Origin: Helicobacter canis
Lineage (GTDB): Bacteria > Campylobacterota > Campylobacteria > Campylobacterales > Helicobacteraceae
Assembly (NCBI RefSeq): GCF_900451095.1
Contig: NZ_UGHV01000001.1
Location: forward strand, 558,001-622,000
DNA: 64,000 nucleotides
Reading direction: 5' to 3'
Shown here one piece after another: positions 7,730 to 17,030 of the stretch (position 1 is its first letter; each line of letters begins with the position of its first letter). Under the pieces are notes generated by a model. That model was not told the DNA's origin, made no database searches, and worked only from the letters and a program-made list of their open reading frames with translations. The translations under genes and the position numbers were made by a program.

Positions 7730-10700
7730 TGTGCTGGATTTCGCGGATAGATTCTGCGCCTACAAGCGCGGCGGCTATGGTGGTGAAGTATGGCACAGAG
7801 CTTTTAAGCACTTGGCGGCGGATCTCTCTGGCGTCATCTTTGGTCTGGCTATCATCGCTGGTGTTTATCACAAGCGCGATGTCATTATTCATAATCAAAT
7901 CTTGGATATTGGGGCGACCTTGAGAGATTTTCAGCACGCACGATGATGGGATTTGCGCGCTCTCTAGCACTCTGTGCGTGCCTTCAGTCGCACACACGCT
8001 AAAGCCTAGCTCAATGAAGCTTTTAGCAATCTGTGTGGCATAGGGCTTATCGCAATCTGCTAGGGATAAAAAGAGCTTGCCAGAGCTTGGCAGGGTGTTT
8101 TTACTAGCATTTTGCGCCTTGGCAAAGCTTATCCCAAAGCTTGTAGAAATCCCCATAACTTCACCGGTGCTTTTCATCTCTGGTCCTAGTAGCAAGTCCG
8201 CGCCGCTAAGCTTTTGAAATGGAAAGACAGAGTCTTTGACCGCGATATGTGTGTAGGGCTTGGATTCTAGGGGGGATTTGGTGAAGTCTATGCGATTATG
8301 CGTATCATAAAACTTTAGAGCCTCTTGCAAATCCCCTTGCCACATCACGCGTGTAGCGACTTTTGCTAGCGGTATCCCGCTTGCTTTGCTCACAAATGGC
8401 ACGGTGCGAGAAGCCCTAGGATTTACTTCGATGATATATAGGCTATCTTTGTGGATAGCGTATTGGATATTGATAAGCCCTACAATGCCTAGCTCTAGGG
8501 CGATTTTGCGCGTGCTTTGGCGGATCTCTTCAAGTAGATTTTCCGCGATACTCACACTTGGCAGCACGCTGGTAGAATCCCCAGAATGCACCCCTGCTTC
8601 TTCGATATGCTGCATAATCCCGCCGATATATACTTCCTTGCCATCGCTTATGGCATCGACATCAAGCTCGATAGCGTGGTCTAAAAATTTATCAATAAGC
8701 ACAGGAGAGTCCTCGCTCACTTTCACGGCTTCTTCCATATACACGCGCAGCTCATCGGCATCTTGCACGATCCGCATAGCCCGCCCACCTAGCACATAGC
8801 TCGGGCGCACAAGCACAGGGTAGCTGATCTGGCTTGCCACGCTGAAGGCTTGCTCTTTGGTATAGGCTATGCCATTATCTGGCTGCTTTAGCCCAAGTGT
8901 GCTAATAAAGTGGGCAAACTTCTCTCTATCTTCGGCGATGTCGATGACTTTGGCACTTGTGCCGATGATGTTGGCGTGGATTTTGGTAAGAGAGTTTGCT
9001 AGCTTTAGCGGTGTCTGCCCTCCAAAATGCACGATAATGCCATCTGGCTTTTCTTTTTCAATCACCGCTCGCACACGCTCAAAGTCGATAGGCTCAAAGT
9101 AGAGCATATCGCTGGTGTCATAATCGGTGCTTACGGTCTCTGGGTTGCAGTTATACATTATGCTTTTTACGCCTAGATCTGCTAGGGCGAAGCTGGCATG
9201 CACGCAGCAGTAGTCGAACTCGATGCCTTGACCGATTCTGTTAGGACCACCACCTATGATCATAACTTTGGCTGGCGTTGGCTGCTCGATGGTGGATTCG
9301 GCTTTGCGCGATAAATCTTTGATTGCATCGCCGCGCTGCGTCGATAGACAGCCAAGTCTTATCTCCTTGCGCGGCTCGCAAAGCAAAGATTTCTCATCGC
9401 AAATCCTAGAATCCTTTGCTAGCTCATTTAAATTTGCACTAGAATCCACTTTTTCACAAGAGCTATTTTTTCTGTCATTGCGAGACACTGCGCCAGCAGT
9501 GGCGTGGCAATCCATAGTTTTTGCGGTAGCAAAAATGGAGGTATCACTAGAATCCACTTTTTGTGCTTTTTGTTCGCATTTTTCAAAAGTGGATTCTAGG
9601 GCAATATCCTCGCGGAAGGATTTTTGAGCTAAAAATGGGGCTTTGCAAGGCGAGTCAAGGGATTTACCTTGAGTGGTAATGAGCGCAGACTCGCCGCAGC
9701 AATCGCCATTTTTAGCCAAAAAGCCAACGCGCTCACTCGGCACAAAAGTGGAGTAAAGATAGGGAGTTTTTGCTTCAAACTCCGCCGCACAAGTATCCAC
9801 CTCCTCATACACCGCCACTATGCCCATCTCTTTGCGCAAATTATACAGCTCGCTCTCGCTCATCTCTAGCCGCTCTTTTTTGCCTAGCTCATAGCAGATC
9901 ATCTTATCGCTAAAGCCTTGCGATTTTAGGCGGCGTAGCCTTGCAGGGTCATTTAGCACATCGCTTGTGATAGACTCTTGCGCGGCGACTAGCTCGCTAA
10001 TTTGTGAGAGAAACCACCTATCAATCTGGCAGAGACTATGCACCTCTTCTACACTAAGCCCCAAGCGGAAGCAGTCTGCTACATACAGCAGCCGCTCTGC
10101 ATTTGGGCGGCGGGTCTCTTTGCGCGCTAGGTTTAGATCATCTGTGAGTGAGTTTAGCCCATAGTAGCCACACTCTAGGCTACATAACGCCTTTTGCAAG
10201 CTCTCTTTGAAGCTCCCGCCAATCGCCATAACTTCGCCGATAGACTTCATACTCGTGCTAAGGGTAGAATCCGCCTTTGGAAACTTCTCAAAGGTAAAGC
10301 GTGGGATTTTAGTAACGATATAATCAATGCTAGGCTCAAAGCTTGCTGGCGTGCCGGTGATGTCGTTTTGTATCTCATCGAGACTAAAGCCCACGGCTAG
10401 CAGCGTGGCGATTTTGGCGATGGGATAGCCGGTAGCCTTGCTCGCAAGCGCGGAGCTGCGCGATACGCGCGGATTCATCTCAATGACCGTCATTCTGCCG
10501 TTTTTGGGATTTATGGCAAACTGCACATTGCTCCCGCCTGTATCTACGCCAATTTCGCGCAGGATTTTGAAGCTGGCATCGCGCATTCTTTGATACTCTT
10601 TATCTGTGAGAGTTAGAGCTGGAGCAATGGTGATAGAATCCCCTGTATGCACGCCCATAGGGTCGAGATTTTCGATACTGCACACGATTATGCAATTATC

Positions 10701-11369
10701 ATTTCTATCGCGGATAACCTCCATTTCATACTCTTTCCACCCTAGCAAAGACTCTTCGATCAAAATCTCACTAATAGGGCTTGCCTCTAGCCCCGCCTTT
10801 GCCAATGCCTTAAACTCCTCGATATTATACGCCACGCCGCTGCCCCCACCTGCTAGCGTGTAGCTCGCGCGGATAATGAGCGGGAAGCCGATCTCACTAG
10901 CAGCCTTTAGGGCTTCTTCTTCTGTGTAGGCATAGTGGCTTTTGGGCAGATCCATTCCTATTTTTAGCATTGCTTCTTTGAATGCTTGGCGATCCTCGCC
11001 CTTTTTGATCGCCTCTGGCTTTGCCCCTAGGAATTGCACCCCTTCTAATGCCCCGCTCTCGTGCAGCTCCATAGCGATATTAAGCGCAGTTTGTCCGCCC
11101 ATCGTGGGCAAAATCGCATCAACACCCTCAAGCTTAATGATATTTCGCACGACTTCTTTGGTGATAGGCTCGATATAGGTGCGATCTGCTAGCTCTGGGT
11201 CTGTCATAATCGTAGCGGGGTTGGAGTTGATAAGCACCACGCGATAGCCTAGGGATTTAAGCGTTTTAGCCGCTTGTGTGCCAGAGTAGTCAAACTCACA
11301 CGCCTGCCCTATGACAATGGGACCTGAGCCGATAAGCAAAATCGTTGTAATATCCGTGCGTTTGGGCAT
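7686..11369 (-). CDS. carB: Carbamoyl-phosphate synthase large subunit with about 150-residue repeat-coded insert
   Basis: Makes carbamoyl phosphate from ammonia, bicarbonate and two ATP for pyrimidine and arginine synthesis. At 1227 residues it is about 140 longer than usual (about 1085). The N-terminal half is complete: [20 protein letters not shown] at residue 14, [36 protein letters not shown]. The second half starts at about residue 698 with [20 protein letters not shown] and continues through the second ATP-grasp ([10 protein letters not shown]) and the allosteric domain. The extra residues, about 540-697, fall exactly in the linker between the halves, after the conserved [18 protein letters not shown]. 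They are encoded by repeats A, B, C and F. The ATG follows AGGAG. All catalytic blocks are intact, so the enzyme is probably active. Confidence 0.96.
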   Translation of the reverse strand: MPKRTDITTILLIGSGPIVIGQACEFDYSGTQAAKTLKSLGYRVVLINSNPATIMTDPELADRTYIEPITKEVVRNIIKLEGVDAILPTMGGQTALNIAMELHESGALEGVQFLGAKPEAIKKGEDRQAFKEAMLKIGMDLPKSHYAYTEEEALKAASEIGFPLIIRASYTLAGGGSGVAYNIEEFKALAKAGLEASPISEILIEESLLGWKEYEMEVIRDRNDNCIIVCSIENLDPMGVHTGDSITIAPALTLTDKEYQRMRDASFKILREIGVDTGGSNVQFAINPKNGRMTVIEMNPRVSRSSALASKATGYPIAKIATLLAVGFSLDEIQNDITGTPASFEPSIDYIVTKIPRFTFEKFPKADSTLSTSMKSIGEVMAIGGSFKESLQKALCSLECGYYGLNSLTDDLNLARKETRRPNAERLLYVADCFRLGLSVEEVHSLCQIDRWFLSQISELVAAQESITSDVLNDPARLRRLKSQGFSDKMICYELGKKERLEMSESELYNLRKEMGIVAVYEEVDTCAAEFEAKTPYLYSTFVPSERVGFLAKNGDCCGESALITTQGKSLDSPCKAPFLAQKSFREDIALESTFEKCEQKAQKVDSSDTSIFATAKTMDCHATAGAVSRNDRKNSSCEKVDSSANLNELAKDSRICDEKSLLCEPRKEIRLGCLSTQRGDAIKDLSRKAESTIEQPTPAKVMIIGGGPNRIGQGIEFDYCCVHASFALADLGVKSIMYNCNPETVSTDYDTSDMLYFEPIDFERVRAVIEKEKPDGIIVHFGGQTPLKLANSLTKIHANIIGTSAKVIDIAEDREKFAHFISTLGLKQPDNGIAYTKEQAFSVASQISYPVLVRPSYVLGGRAMRIVQDADELRVYMEEAVKVSEDSPVLIDKFLDHAIELDVDAISDGKEVYIGGIMQHIEEAGVHSGDSTSVLPSVSIAENLLEEIRQSTRKIALELGIVGLINIQYAIHKDSLYIIEVNPRASRTVPFVSKASGIPLAKVATRVMWQGDLQEALKFYDTHNRIDFTKSPLESKPYTHIAVKDSVFPFQKLSGADLLLGPEMKSTGEVMGISTSFGISFAKAQNASKNTLPSSGKLFLSLADCDKPYATQIAKSFIELGFSVCATEGTHRVLESAQIPSSCVLKISQGRPNIQDLIMNNDIALVINTSDDSQTKDDAREIRRQVLKSSVPYFTTIAAALVGAESIREIQHNDINIPQALQDFFQ
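9294..9600. repeat. Repeat cluster C-A-B-A inside carB
   Basis: C element 9294-9414 (GGATTCGG to CTAGAATCC, 121 bp), a single A arm at 9439-9454, B element 9473-9514 and an A inverted pair 9547-9600. The stretch is stop-free in the carB frame and encodes motifs such as [13 protein letters not shown] and [15 protein letters not shown]. Confidence 0.88.
9618..9724. repeat. F-type palindromic repeat inside carB
   Basis: About 107 bp whose ends are imperfect inverted copies (GAGCTAAAAATGG against CCATTTTTAGCC) with an inner pair GGCGAGTC/GACTCGCC. It adjoins the C-A-B-A cluster and completes the extra CarB segment. Only this copy is recognised with its full form; a similar CCAAAAAGCTGAATCC edge occurs in C elements. 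Confidence 0.6.
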
Positions 11370-11515
11370 TGAAAGCTCCTATGTGAAGTCTAACTCTTTG
11401 CGCTTGCAAAGTAGAATCTGTAAGTAGAATCTAGGCGGGCAAAAAATCCAGCCATTATAAAAAAACTCTAATAAATCTTTGCTAAAGTCGCTATGGTGCA
11501 AGCGTGCTAATGGTG

Positions 11516-11521
11516 TATAAT
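11516..11521 (+). promoter_or_regulatory. -10 element of gap1
   Basis: TATAAT 32 bp before the gap1 ATG, within the 184-bp divergent carB/gap1 spacer. No clear -35 is visible, as is usual for Helicobacter sigma-80 promoters. Confidence 0.6.
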
Positions 11522-11553
11522 ACGCGCAAATTCCCACGCACAAAGGCTCATCA

Positions 11554-12639
11554 ATGAGGATCGCTATCAACGGATTTGGACGGCTTGGGCGGGCGATCGC
11601 GCGCGCGGCTCTTGGAAAAGGCGCGGAGCAAGGTATAGAGCAAGATATAGAGATTGTAGGGATCAATGATGTGGCAAATGCGGAGAATCTCGCCTACCTG
11701 CTAGAAAAGGATTCTATGCACGGCGCGCTAGGGCAAAGCGTGCGATTGAAGCAAGGTAGCCTCTATAATACACTTATCATCGAGCAAAAGTGCCAAGAAG
11801 CCTTGCAAGATTTATCTACCAAGCAAGCCCACAAAGCCCCGCTAGCTCGGCGTGAGATACCGCTTTTTTCCTGTGCTAATCCGCTTGATTTAGACTTCGG
11901 CGCGTTAGGGGCAGAGGTGGTGATAGAATCTAGCGGGCTATTTTTGCGATCTAGCGATGTCGCCCACCACCTTGATAAAGGCGTGCGGCGCGTGATCATC
12001 TCCGCCCCTGCGACTGATGATACCCCTACCTTTGTGCTAGGGGTCAATCACACCGCTTATGCTGGGCAGCCTATCATCTCTAATGCCTCTTGCACGACAA
12101 ACTGCCTAGCTCCCATTGCTATGCTGCTTGAGAGGGAGTTTGGCATTGAGCGAGCGAGCCTTACGACAATCCACAGCTACACTAATGACCAAAGTCTCCT
12201 AGATGTCGCCCACGCAAGCGATAAACGCCGCTCCCGCGCCGCTGGGCTAAACATTATCCCCACTTCCACAGGCGCGGCAAAAGCCCTTTACAAAGTCCTC
12301 CCAAGCCTAAAGGATAAGATCCACGGACATAGCGTGCGCGTGCCTGTAGCTGATGTCTCTATGGTGGATCTAAGCGCGTATTTATCGCAGAAGGTGGATT
12401 CTAGGGCGATCAATGAGCTTTTTGCAGCAGAGTCTCAAGGCGCGTTACAGGGGATTTTGGGGATAGATTCTTGCTATGGGGTGAGCAGTGATTTTCTCAA
12501 TGACACGCGCAGTGCCATTATCGCGCAGGATTTGAGCTTTACGCTAGGGAATATGTGTAAGGTTATGGCGTGGTATGATAATGAGTGGGGGTATGCGCAT
12601 AGGATCATCGACATAGCGCACTATGTGCTAGCTCGGTAG
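11554..12639 (+). CDS. gap: Glyceraldehyde-3-phosphate dehydrogenase, type I (copy 1)
   Basis: A 361-residue GAPDH. It has the N-terminal NAD-binding motif AINGFGRLGRAIAR, then GINDVANAE, whose Asp at the end of the second strand predicts NAD use. The catalytic Cys is in SNASCTTNCLAP (about residue 180), and HSYTNDQSLLD and NIIPTSTGAAKAL follow. It is about 25-30 residues longer than usual because of extra residues at about 26-35 and 75-105 (QEALQDLSTKQAHKAPLARR). It is glycolytic or gluconeogenic. It is divergent from carB and ends directly at a D repeat. A second GAPDH is at 46.1 kb. Confidence 0.95.
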   Translation: MRIAINGFGRLGRAIARAALGKGAEQGIEQDIEIVGINDVANAENLAYLLEKDSMHGALGQSVRLKQGSLYNTLIIEQKCQEALQDLSTKQAHKAPLARREIPLFSCANPLDLDFGALGAEVVIESSGLFLRSSDVAHHLDKGVRRVIISAPATDDTPTFVLGVNHTAYAGQPIISNASCTTNCLAPIAMLLEREFGIERASLTTIHSYTNDQSLLDVAHASDKRRSRAAGLNIIPTSTGAAKALYKVLPSLKDKIHGHSVRVPVADVSMVDLSAYLSQKVDSRAINELFAAESQGALQGILGIDSCYGVSSDFLNDTRSAIIAQDLSFTLGNMCKVMAWYDNEWGYAHRIIDIAHYVLAR

Positions 12640-13363
12640 ATTCAGTCTTGGGTGAGCAATGCGGCAGTGTTGCGGATTTTGTGAAAGGCACGACCGCCAA
12701 GGTCGCTAACCTTCCCCAAAATCCGCAAAGCAACCACAGCCCCACCGCAAATCTTAGAATCTTTGAAGAAATCAAGCTCAAATCCTAGAATCCACTTTTA
12801 GAATTTCAGCATTTTTATCGCAAAATCCTGCCGCCCGCGGCGTGTTTAGATTTGAGCGTTATCCTAGAATCCACTTTTCACACAATGCTATTTTTTGAAA
12901 ACGCCCATTTTCCTGTCATTGCGAACGGATTGAAAATCCGCGTGGCAATCCATACAAAAACCTAGAATCCACTTTTAGAATTTCAGCATCTTTATCGCAA
13001 AATCCTGCCGCCCGCGCCTCGCTTACATTTTTGGCGTTTGGCGCGTTACTTCCGTCATTGCGAGCAAAGGCGCCGGCATTTGCGTGGCAAAGCGTAGCTT
13101 CTTTAGAAAACAAGGGATACCGCTCGCCGTTAGGCGATGTTTCTTTAGAAAACAAGGCGAAGCCGCAGTTTCTTTAGTAATCCATTTTCACACTAGAATC
13201 CACTTTTGCGCCTTTATGGATCGCCACGCTTTGTGGAGCAAAGCTCGCGATGACAGAAATTGGGAGTGTGCTTGTGAAAAATGGGCGTTTTACTAGAATC
13301 CACTTTTTACTAGCAATGCCATCTCTCACTCGTGAGCGGTGTTAGCTGCGCTTTTCTCACGCG
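12639..13363. repeat. Gene-free 724-bp block of palindromic repeats between gap1 and glf
   Basis: The gap holds D element 12639-12761, whose first base is the last base of the gap1 stop. It also holds a 55-bp direct repeat (12784-12839 and 12961-13015, one mismatch seen) starting with CTAGAATCCACTTTT, B elements 12914-12952, 13053-13090 and 13217-13255, an E element around 13098-13175 (TTTCTTTAG flanks), and single A arms near 12862, 13192 and 13292. No gene is visible; short frames here are translated repeats. The two flanking genes converge on it, so hairpins could act as terminators. Confidence 0.85.
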
Positions 13364-14470
13364 CTACAAGCTCTCATACAGCCTTAGTGCCTCTTCTATC
13401 GCCTTGTCCATATCGTAGTATTGGTAAGCCCCCAAACGCCCGATGAAAAAGACATTTTTAAGACTTTTAGCTTCATTAGCATAGGCTTCATAAGCGCGTT
13501 TTGCTTGCTCGGTGGGCATTGGGTAGTATCGCTCATCGCCTAGCTGCCACTTTTTGGGGTATTCGTAGGTGATGATAGTGTGGTTTGTCTGCGTGTCTAG
13601 GAAGTATTTATGCTCGATTATGCGCGTGAAGTCGTAGTTTTTAGGGTAGTTGATGACAGAGCTGCTGCCAAAATACTCTCTCTCTAGGCGCAGCGTCTTT
13701 AGCTCTAGGCTGCGATAAGGCAGCTCGCCAAATTTATAGGAAAAATACTCATCAATCGCCCCACTATAAAACACCCTATCAAACGCCCCTACATCTATCC
13801 CACTAGATCCCAGCTCTCTAAACTCCACGCCAAGTCGCACTTCTATGCGCTTATTTGTGATCATCTTGGCAAATGCCGCGCTATATCCCTCTAGTGGTAT
13901 GCCTTGATACGGGTCGCTTGGGAAGTAGCGATCATCTTTAGCGATGATGATTGGCACGCGCGCAAACACGCTAGGATCTAGCTCTTCTGGTGTGCATTGC
14001 CACTGCTTAAGCGTGTAGTGATAAAAGATATTTTCATAGATAAACTCCGCGATCATCTCTAGCTCTTTATGCTTCCTTAGCTCCAAAATACTCACCCTAG
14101 AGCCAAAGCCAAAGGTGCGCAGCAAGGTGGATTCTAGCTCTTTGGCTAGCGCGTGGGGGAAAATCGCATAAAGCGCGTTGAGATTAAAAGGGATAGGCAC
14201 TAGCTGCCCCTGCACAAGCCCAAAGACCTTATGCATATAGGGGTAGAAAAGGCTAAATCGCGTGATATACTCCCAGACTTTAGGGCTTTTGGTGTGGAAA
14301 ATATGCGCCCCATAGCTATGCACCAAAATCCCGCCCCAATCCTTATCCGCGCAGTTGCCGCCGATATGATCGCGCTTATCGATAAGCAAGACCTCTTCAC
14401 CCCTATCATTTGCCAGCCGCTCGGCTAGCACAAGCCCGCTAAGCCCTGCTCCTATGATGAGATTTCTCAC
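13364..14470 (-). CDS. glf: UDP-galactopyranose mutase
   Basis: Interconverts UDP-galactopyranose and UDP-galactofuranose for galactofuranose-containing surface glycan. The 368 residues match family length. The N-terminal FAD-binding GAGLSGLVLAERLA is followed by DKRDHIGGNC, then HSYGAHIFHTKSPKVW, RVPIIIAKDDRYFPSDPYQG (substrate site) and the C-terminal IGRLGAYQYYDMDKAI that binds FAD. It starts at GTG with AAGGAG six bases upstream; that ribosome site overlaps the stop of the preceding DUF4422 gene, so the two are coupled. Confidence 0.95.
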   Translation of the reverse strand: MRNLIIGAGLSGLVLAERLANDRGEEVLLIDKRDHIGGNCADKDWGGILVHSYGAHIFHTKSPKVWEYITRFSLFYPYMHKVFGLVQGQLVPIPFNLNALYAIFPHALAKELESTLLRTFGFGSRVSILELRKHKELEMIAEFIYENIFYHYTLKQWQCTPEELDPSVFARVPIIIAKDDRYFPSDPYQGIPLEGYSAAFAKMITNKRIEVRLGVEFRELGSSGIDVGAFDRVFYSGAIDEYFSYKFGELPYRSLELKTLRLEREYFGSSSVINYPKNYDFTRIIEHKYFLDTQTNHTIITYEYPKKWQLGDERYYPMPTEQAKRAYEAYANEAKSLKNVFFIGRLGAYQYYDMDKAIEEALRLYESL

Positions 14471-14472
14471 AT

Positions 14473-15413
14473 TTACTCCTTAGTGATTTTAGATTTATGG
14501 ATACGCACGCTAAAGGCATAGATACGCTTGGTATCGCCTGTGATCTCTGCGCCAAAGAGTGGCTTAGGAGCGCGTAGCTCAAAGTGGTGTTTATAGCTTG
14601 GCATTATCCCAGCAGAGAAGCTCTTATACCGCACAAAGACATTGAGCAGCCGCTCGGCGATAAAGCCATAAATGCGGCTTTGGTAGGCATTATACCCGCT
14701 TAGATCGATCCTAGCTTGTGCTTCTAGCAGAGTGCCAAAGAGAAATTCGCAGTATTCTTGGTAGAGATCTTTGCGCATTACAAACATATTGCACCAGCTA
14801 AGAGGTGTGCCGGGCGTGAAAAGCACTGCCTCCATAGACTCCACTAAATGCGGGAATTTCGCGCGGATAATGTCTATGACTATGTCTAAATCCCTTTTGC
14901 GATGATCGCGCGCGTAAATGTCGTATTGACTTATCGCAGATGAGAGCTCAAAGCCGTGCGGGACGATTATGGGGCTAGCTAGGATTATGGGGGATTTTTC
15001 TAGCTCGGCTAGGATCGTGCCTCTATCTAGGCGAAATTTGCGCACAATATCGCTAGGCTTGACATTCACGCGATTGACATCAAGGCGTTTTTTGCGCCTA
15101 GTCTTGCCGCTAAAGTCCAGCACCCTGCGGTAGTGAAACAGCCCATAATAGCTAGAATCCACATTTTTCCACGCCCAATACATCGCCGTAAGCTCGCAGA
15201 AATTTGCGTTTAGGTGGGAGATATTCTCGCCGCTAGAATCTAGCAAAATCTGCTCCCCCCCCCCCCCGTTTTAGCCGCGATGCTTTTTTGCAGGCTTTGA
15301 ATCTTGTCTTCCCCCATATTTGCCGCGCCTACGATGATAGGGCGTAAAATCTCGCTGCCATAGATATAGCCAGCTTGATGTGTGCAAACTACAATATGTA
15401 ATGACTTGGGCAT
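14473..15413 (-). CDS. DUF4422 glycosyltransferase-like protein, phase-variable, OFF in this assembly
   Basis: From ATG 15413 (AAGGAAGG upstream) the frame reads SEILRPIIVGAANMGE, then enters a 13-G tract (15255-15267) and ends at a TAG four codons later. One more G joins it to the downstream frame LLDSSGENISHLNANFCEL, giving about 313 residues. The body contains the DUF4422 core TAMYWAWKNVDSSYYGLFHY, found in capsule and exopolysaccharide transferases. It is a close paralogue of the next gene upstream (15458-16870), but lacks that gene's repeat insert. It lies between that paralogue and glf, so a role in adding a galactofuranose or related sugar is an inference. Confidence 0.82.
15255..15267 (-). 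repeat. Poly-G(13) contingency tract
   Basis: Thirteen G about 49 codons into the DUF4422 gene. The distance between the ATG at 15413 and the downstream frame start at 15246 is 167 nt (remainder 2), so the gene is one G short: OFF here, ON at G14 or G11. Confidence 0.85.
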
Positions 15414-15457
15414 TGCACCTTCCTTATAAGTAAAAGTAAGTAAAAGTGGATTCTAGC

Positions 15458-16870
15458 CTAGCTTTTGGGATTTACGCTCTTTTTATACACACGCACCCCA
15501 AAGAGGTAGAATCGCTTGTGCTTTTCGTTTATATCCCAGCCGATTAGGGGCTTGGTATGCTTGGTGAGAAGCAGCATAGGAGCTTCTAAGATTTTTAGGG
15601 TTTGGGTGTGCCTTTGATATGCGAGCCAGATATTAAACATTCTTTCACTTAAGAAGCCATAAATCCTAGCTTGATAAGGAGTATAGTTGCTTAGGTCAGT
15701 TTCTTTGCTTAGGTCAAAAAGCAGAGAGAAAAGCCACTCACAATACGCGAAATACAGCTCTTTGCGCATTATAAAAATATTGGCGATATGCCACCTAGGC
15801 GGATAGGTGAAAAGAGTGGATTCTAGCGCGACTTGCATCTCTGGGTGGCGAGATTTGATAAGCTCGATGATCCTGTCTAAATCTTTTGCGTAGTGGTAGT
15901 GTGCATAGATCCCATAATTATCAAGCCCTTCATCACAGGGGAGATTGTAGTGGTTTTTGTAGCCTTGCGGGAGGATTATGTCGTATTCTTGTAGGAGCTT
16001 GGTGATATTCTCGGTCGTAAGTCCTTGTCGCTTAGGGTTGTAGCTGCGAGGTGAGACGATGATAGGATAGTCTGTGCGGATCTGCTGGGCTTGCTCGCTT
16101 AGATCCAAAATCCTGCGGTAGTGAAACAGCCCATAATAGCTAGAATCCACATTTTTCCACGCCCAATACATCGCAGTAAGCTCGCAGAAGTTTGCGTTGA
16201 GATGAGAGATATTTTCGCCGCTATCATCTCTTAACACAGGTGATGTAGCTTTTCCACAAAAGCTGTGCTTCGCTTGTTTTGGGCTAGAATTGTGGATTGC
16301 TTCGCTACGCTCGCAATGACCAAAGGAGCTGTCATTGCGAGCCGATTTATCGGCGTGGCAATCCATAGATTCTGCGCTAGCAGAATAGTCTCTCTTAGAA
16401 TCCTTTGCGGACTTTCTTGCATTTGTGGCATTTTCCCTAGAATCCACTTTTGCTTCCGCCTGCGACTTTCTTGCATTTGTGGCGTTTGGTGCGTTACTCC
16501 TGTCATTGCGAGCCGATGTATCGGCGTGGCAATCCATTTCTAAAAAAGCTTCGTTGTGCGTTTGAGTAGAATCCGCGTTTTGTGCGTTTGTATAGATTGC
16601 TTCGGCGATTGTATCGCCTCGCAATGACAGAGAAGAGCTAGAATCTAGCGCGATCTGCTGCCCCCCCCCTAATCGTAAATTTTTAGGCAGTTTGGATTCT
16701 AGCTTCTCTTGCAGGCTCCTTGCCCCCTCGCCCATATTTGCCGCGCCTACGATGATAGGGCGGAGAATCTCACTAGCGATGATAGGTGTAGAAAATTTAT
16801 GGTAGCACACAAGGATCGTGGCGCGGGGCTTTGGAGTGGCTGGGTCTTTGGGCGTGGGAGTATCTGGCAC
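15458..16870 (-). CDS. DUF4422 glycosyltransferase-like protein with large repeat insert, phase ON
   Basis: 470 residues from a GTG at 16870, with AAGGAT correctly spaced upstream. The start shares SEILRPIIVGAANMGE with its paralogue, followed by a G9 tract (LRLGGGQQIALDSS) that is in frame. Residues about 77-215 are repeat-coded ([18 protein letters not shown]). The DUF4422 core GENISHLNANFCEL then resumes, nearly identical to the paralogue, with EYDIILPQGYKNHYNLP and the C-terminal YGFLSERMFNIWL. Without the insert it would be about 345 residues. It is predicted to be a cytoplasmic transferase for surface polysaccharide. Expression may be doubly switched: by the G9 tract and by a 16-A tract in the promoter. 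Confidence 0.85.
   Translation of the reverse strand: MPDTPTPKDPATPKPRATILVCYHKFSTPIIASEILRPIIVGAANMGEGARSLQEKLESKLPKNLRLGGGQQIALDSSSSLSLRGDTIAEAIYTNAQNADSTQTHNEAFLEMDCHADTSARNDRSNAPNATNARKSQAEAKVDSRENATNARKSAKDSKRDYSASAESMDCHADKSARNDSSFGHCERSEAIHNSSPKQAKHSFCGKATSPVLRDDSGENISHLNANFCELTAMYWAWKNVDSSYYGLFHYRRILDLSEQAQQIRTDYPIIVSPRSYNPKRQGLTTENITKLLQEYDIILPQGYKNHYNLPCDEGLDNYGIYAHYHYAKDLDRIIELIKSRHPEMQVALESTLFTYPPRWHIANIFIMRKELYFAYCEWLFSLLFDLSKETDLSNYTPYQARIYGFLSERMFNIWLAYQRHTQTLKILEAPMLLLTKHTKPLIGWDINEKHKRFYLFGVRVYKKSVNPKS
16215..16655. repeat. Repeat insert inside DUF4422 gene 2
   Basis: B elements at 16293-16320, 16331-16365, 16501-16537 and 16595-16630, with A-derived CTAGAATCC fragments between. 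The paralogue at 14473-15413 lacks this segment, with matching residues directly joined (LDSS to GENISH), which shows that the stretch is an insertion. Confidence 0.88.
16661..16669 (-). repeat. Poly-G(9) contingency tract, in frame
   Basis: Nine G coding three glycines in the DUF4422 protein. The reading frame is intact, so this tract is in the ON state. Confidence 0.8.
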
Positions 16871-16926
16871 GGCATATCCTTAATTTGTATCAAACATATC
16901 ATCAAATATATCAATGGGGAAGCGAA

Positions 16927-16952
16927 ATTATAGCTGTTTTTTTTTTTTTTTT
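16927..16952 (-). promoter_or_regulatory. Promoter with 16-A homopolymer next to the -10 element
   Basis: A minus-strand TATAAT lies at 16932-16927, and a run of sixteen A at 16952-16937 sits four bases upstream of it, in the -10/-35 spacer. Transcription would begin about 50 nt before the GTG of the DUF4422 gene. Length changes of such tracts alter promoter strength in H. pylori genes such as sabA. Confidence 0.6.
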
Positions 16953-17030
16953 GATACACCGCACGCGCAAAAGGCGCGAAGTAGGCACTCTTAAGGTAGG
17001 GTATGGAGTTTGCAGAGCAAAGATAAGTTG

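Noticed and set aside
7119..7946. A 275-codon plus-strand frame opposite the YrdC-like gene and carB end
   Set aside because: It lies antisense to recognised genes and is stop-free partly because the palindromic repeats are open in both directions. No family motif.
9270..9755. Intein or intron in carB, murD, valS or rnr
   Set aside because: No intein splice motifs (Cys/Ser start, His-Asn end), no homing nuclease and no group I/II core. The inserts are simple repeats without stops.
12639..13363. Possible CRISPR array because of repeated 35-40 bp units
   Set aside because: Units are palindromic B elements with irregular spacing and both orientations, no regular spacers and no cas genes.
16265..16543. 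Plus-strand frame full of Cys and Arg residues within the DUF4422 gene
   Set aside because: It is a translation of B repeats on the opposite strand, with no ribosome site.
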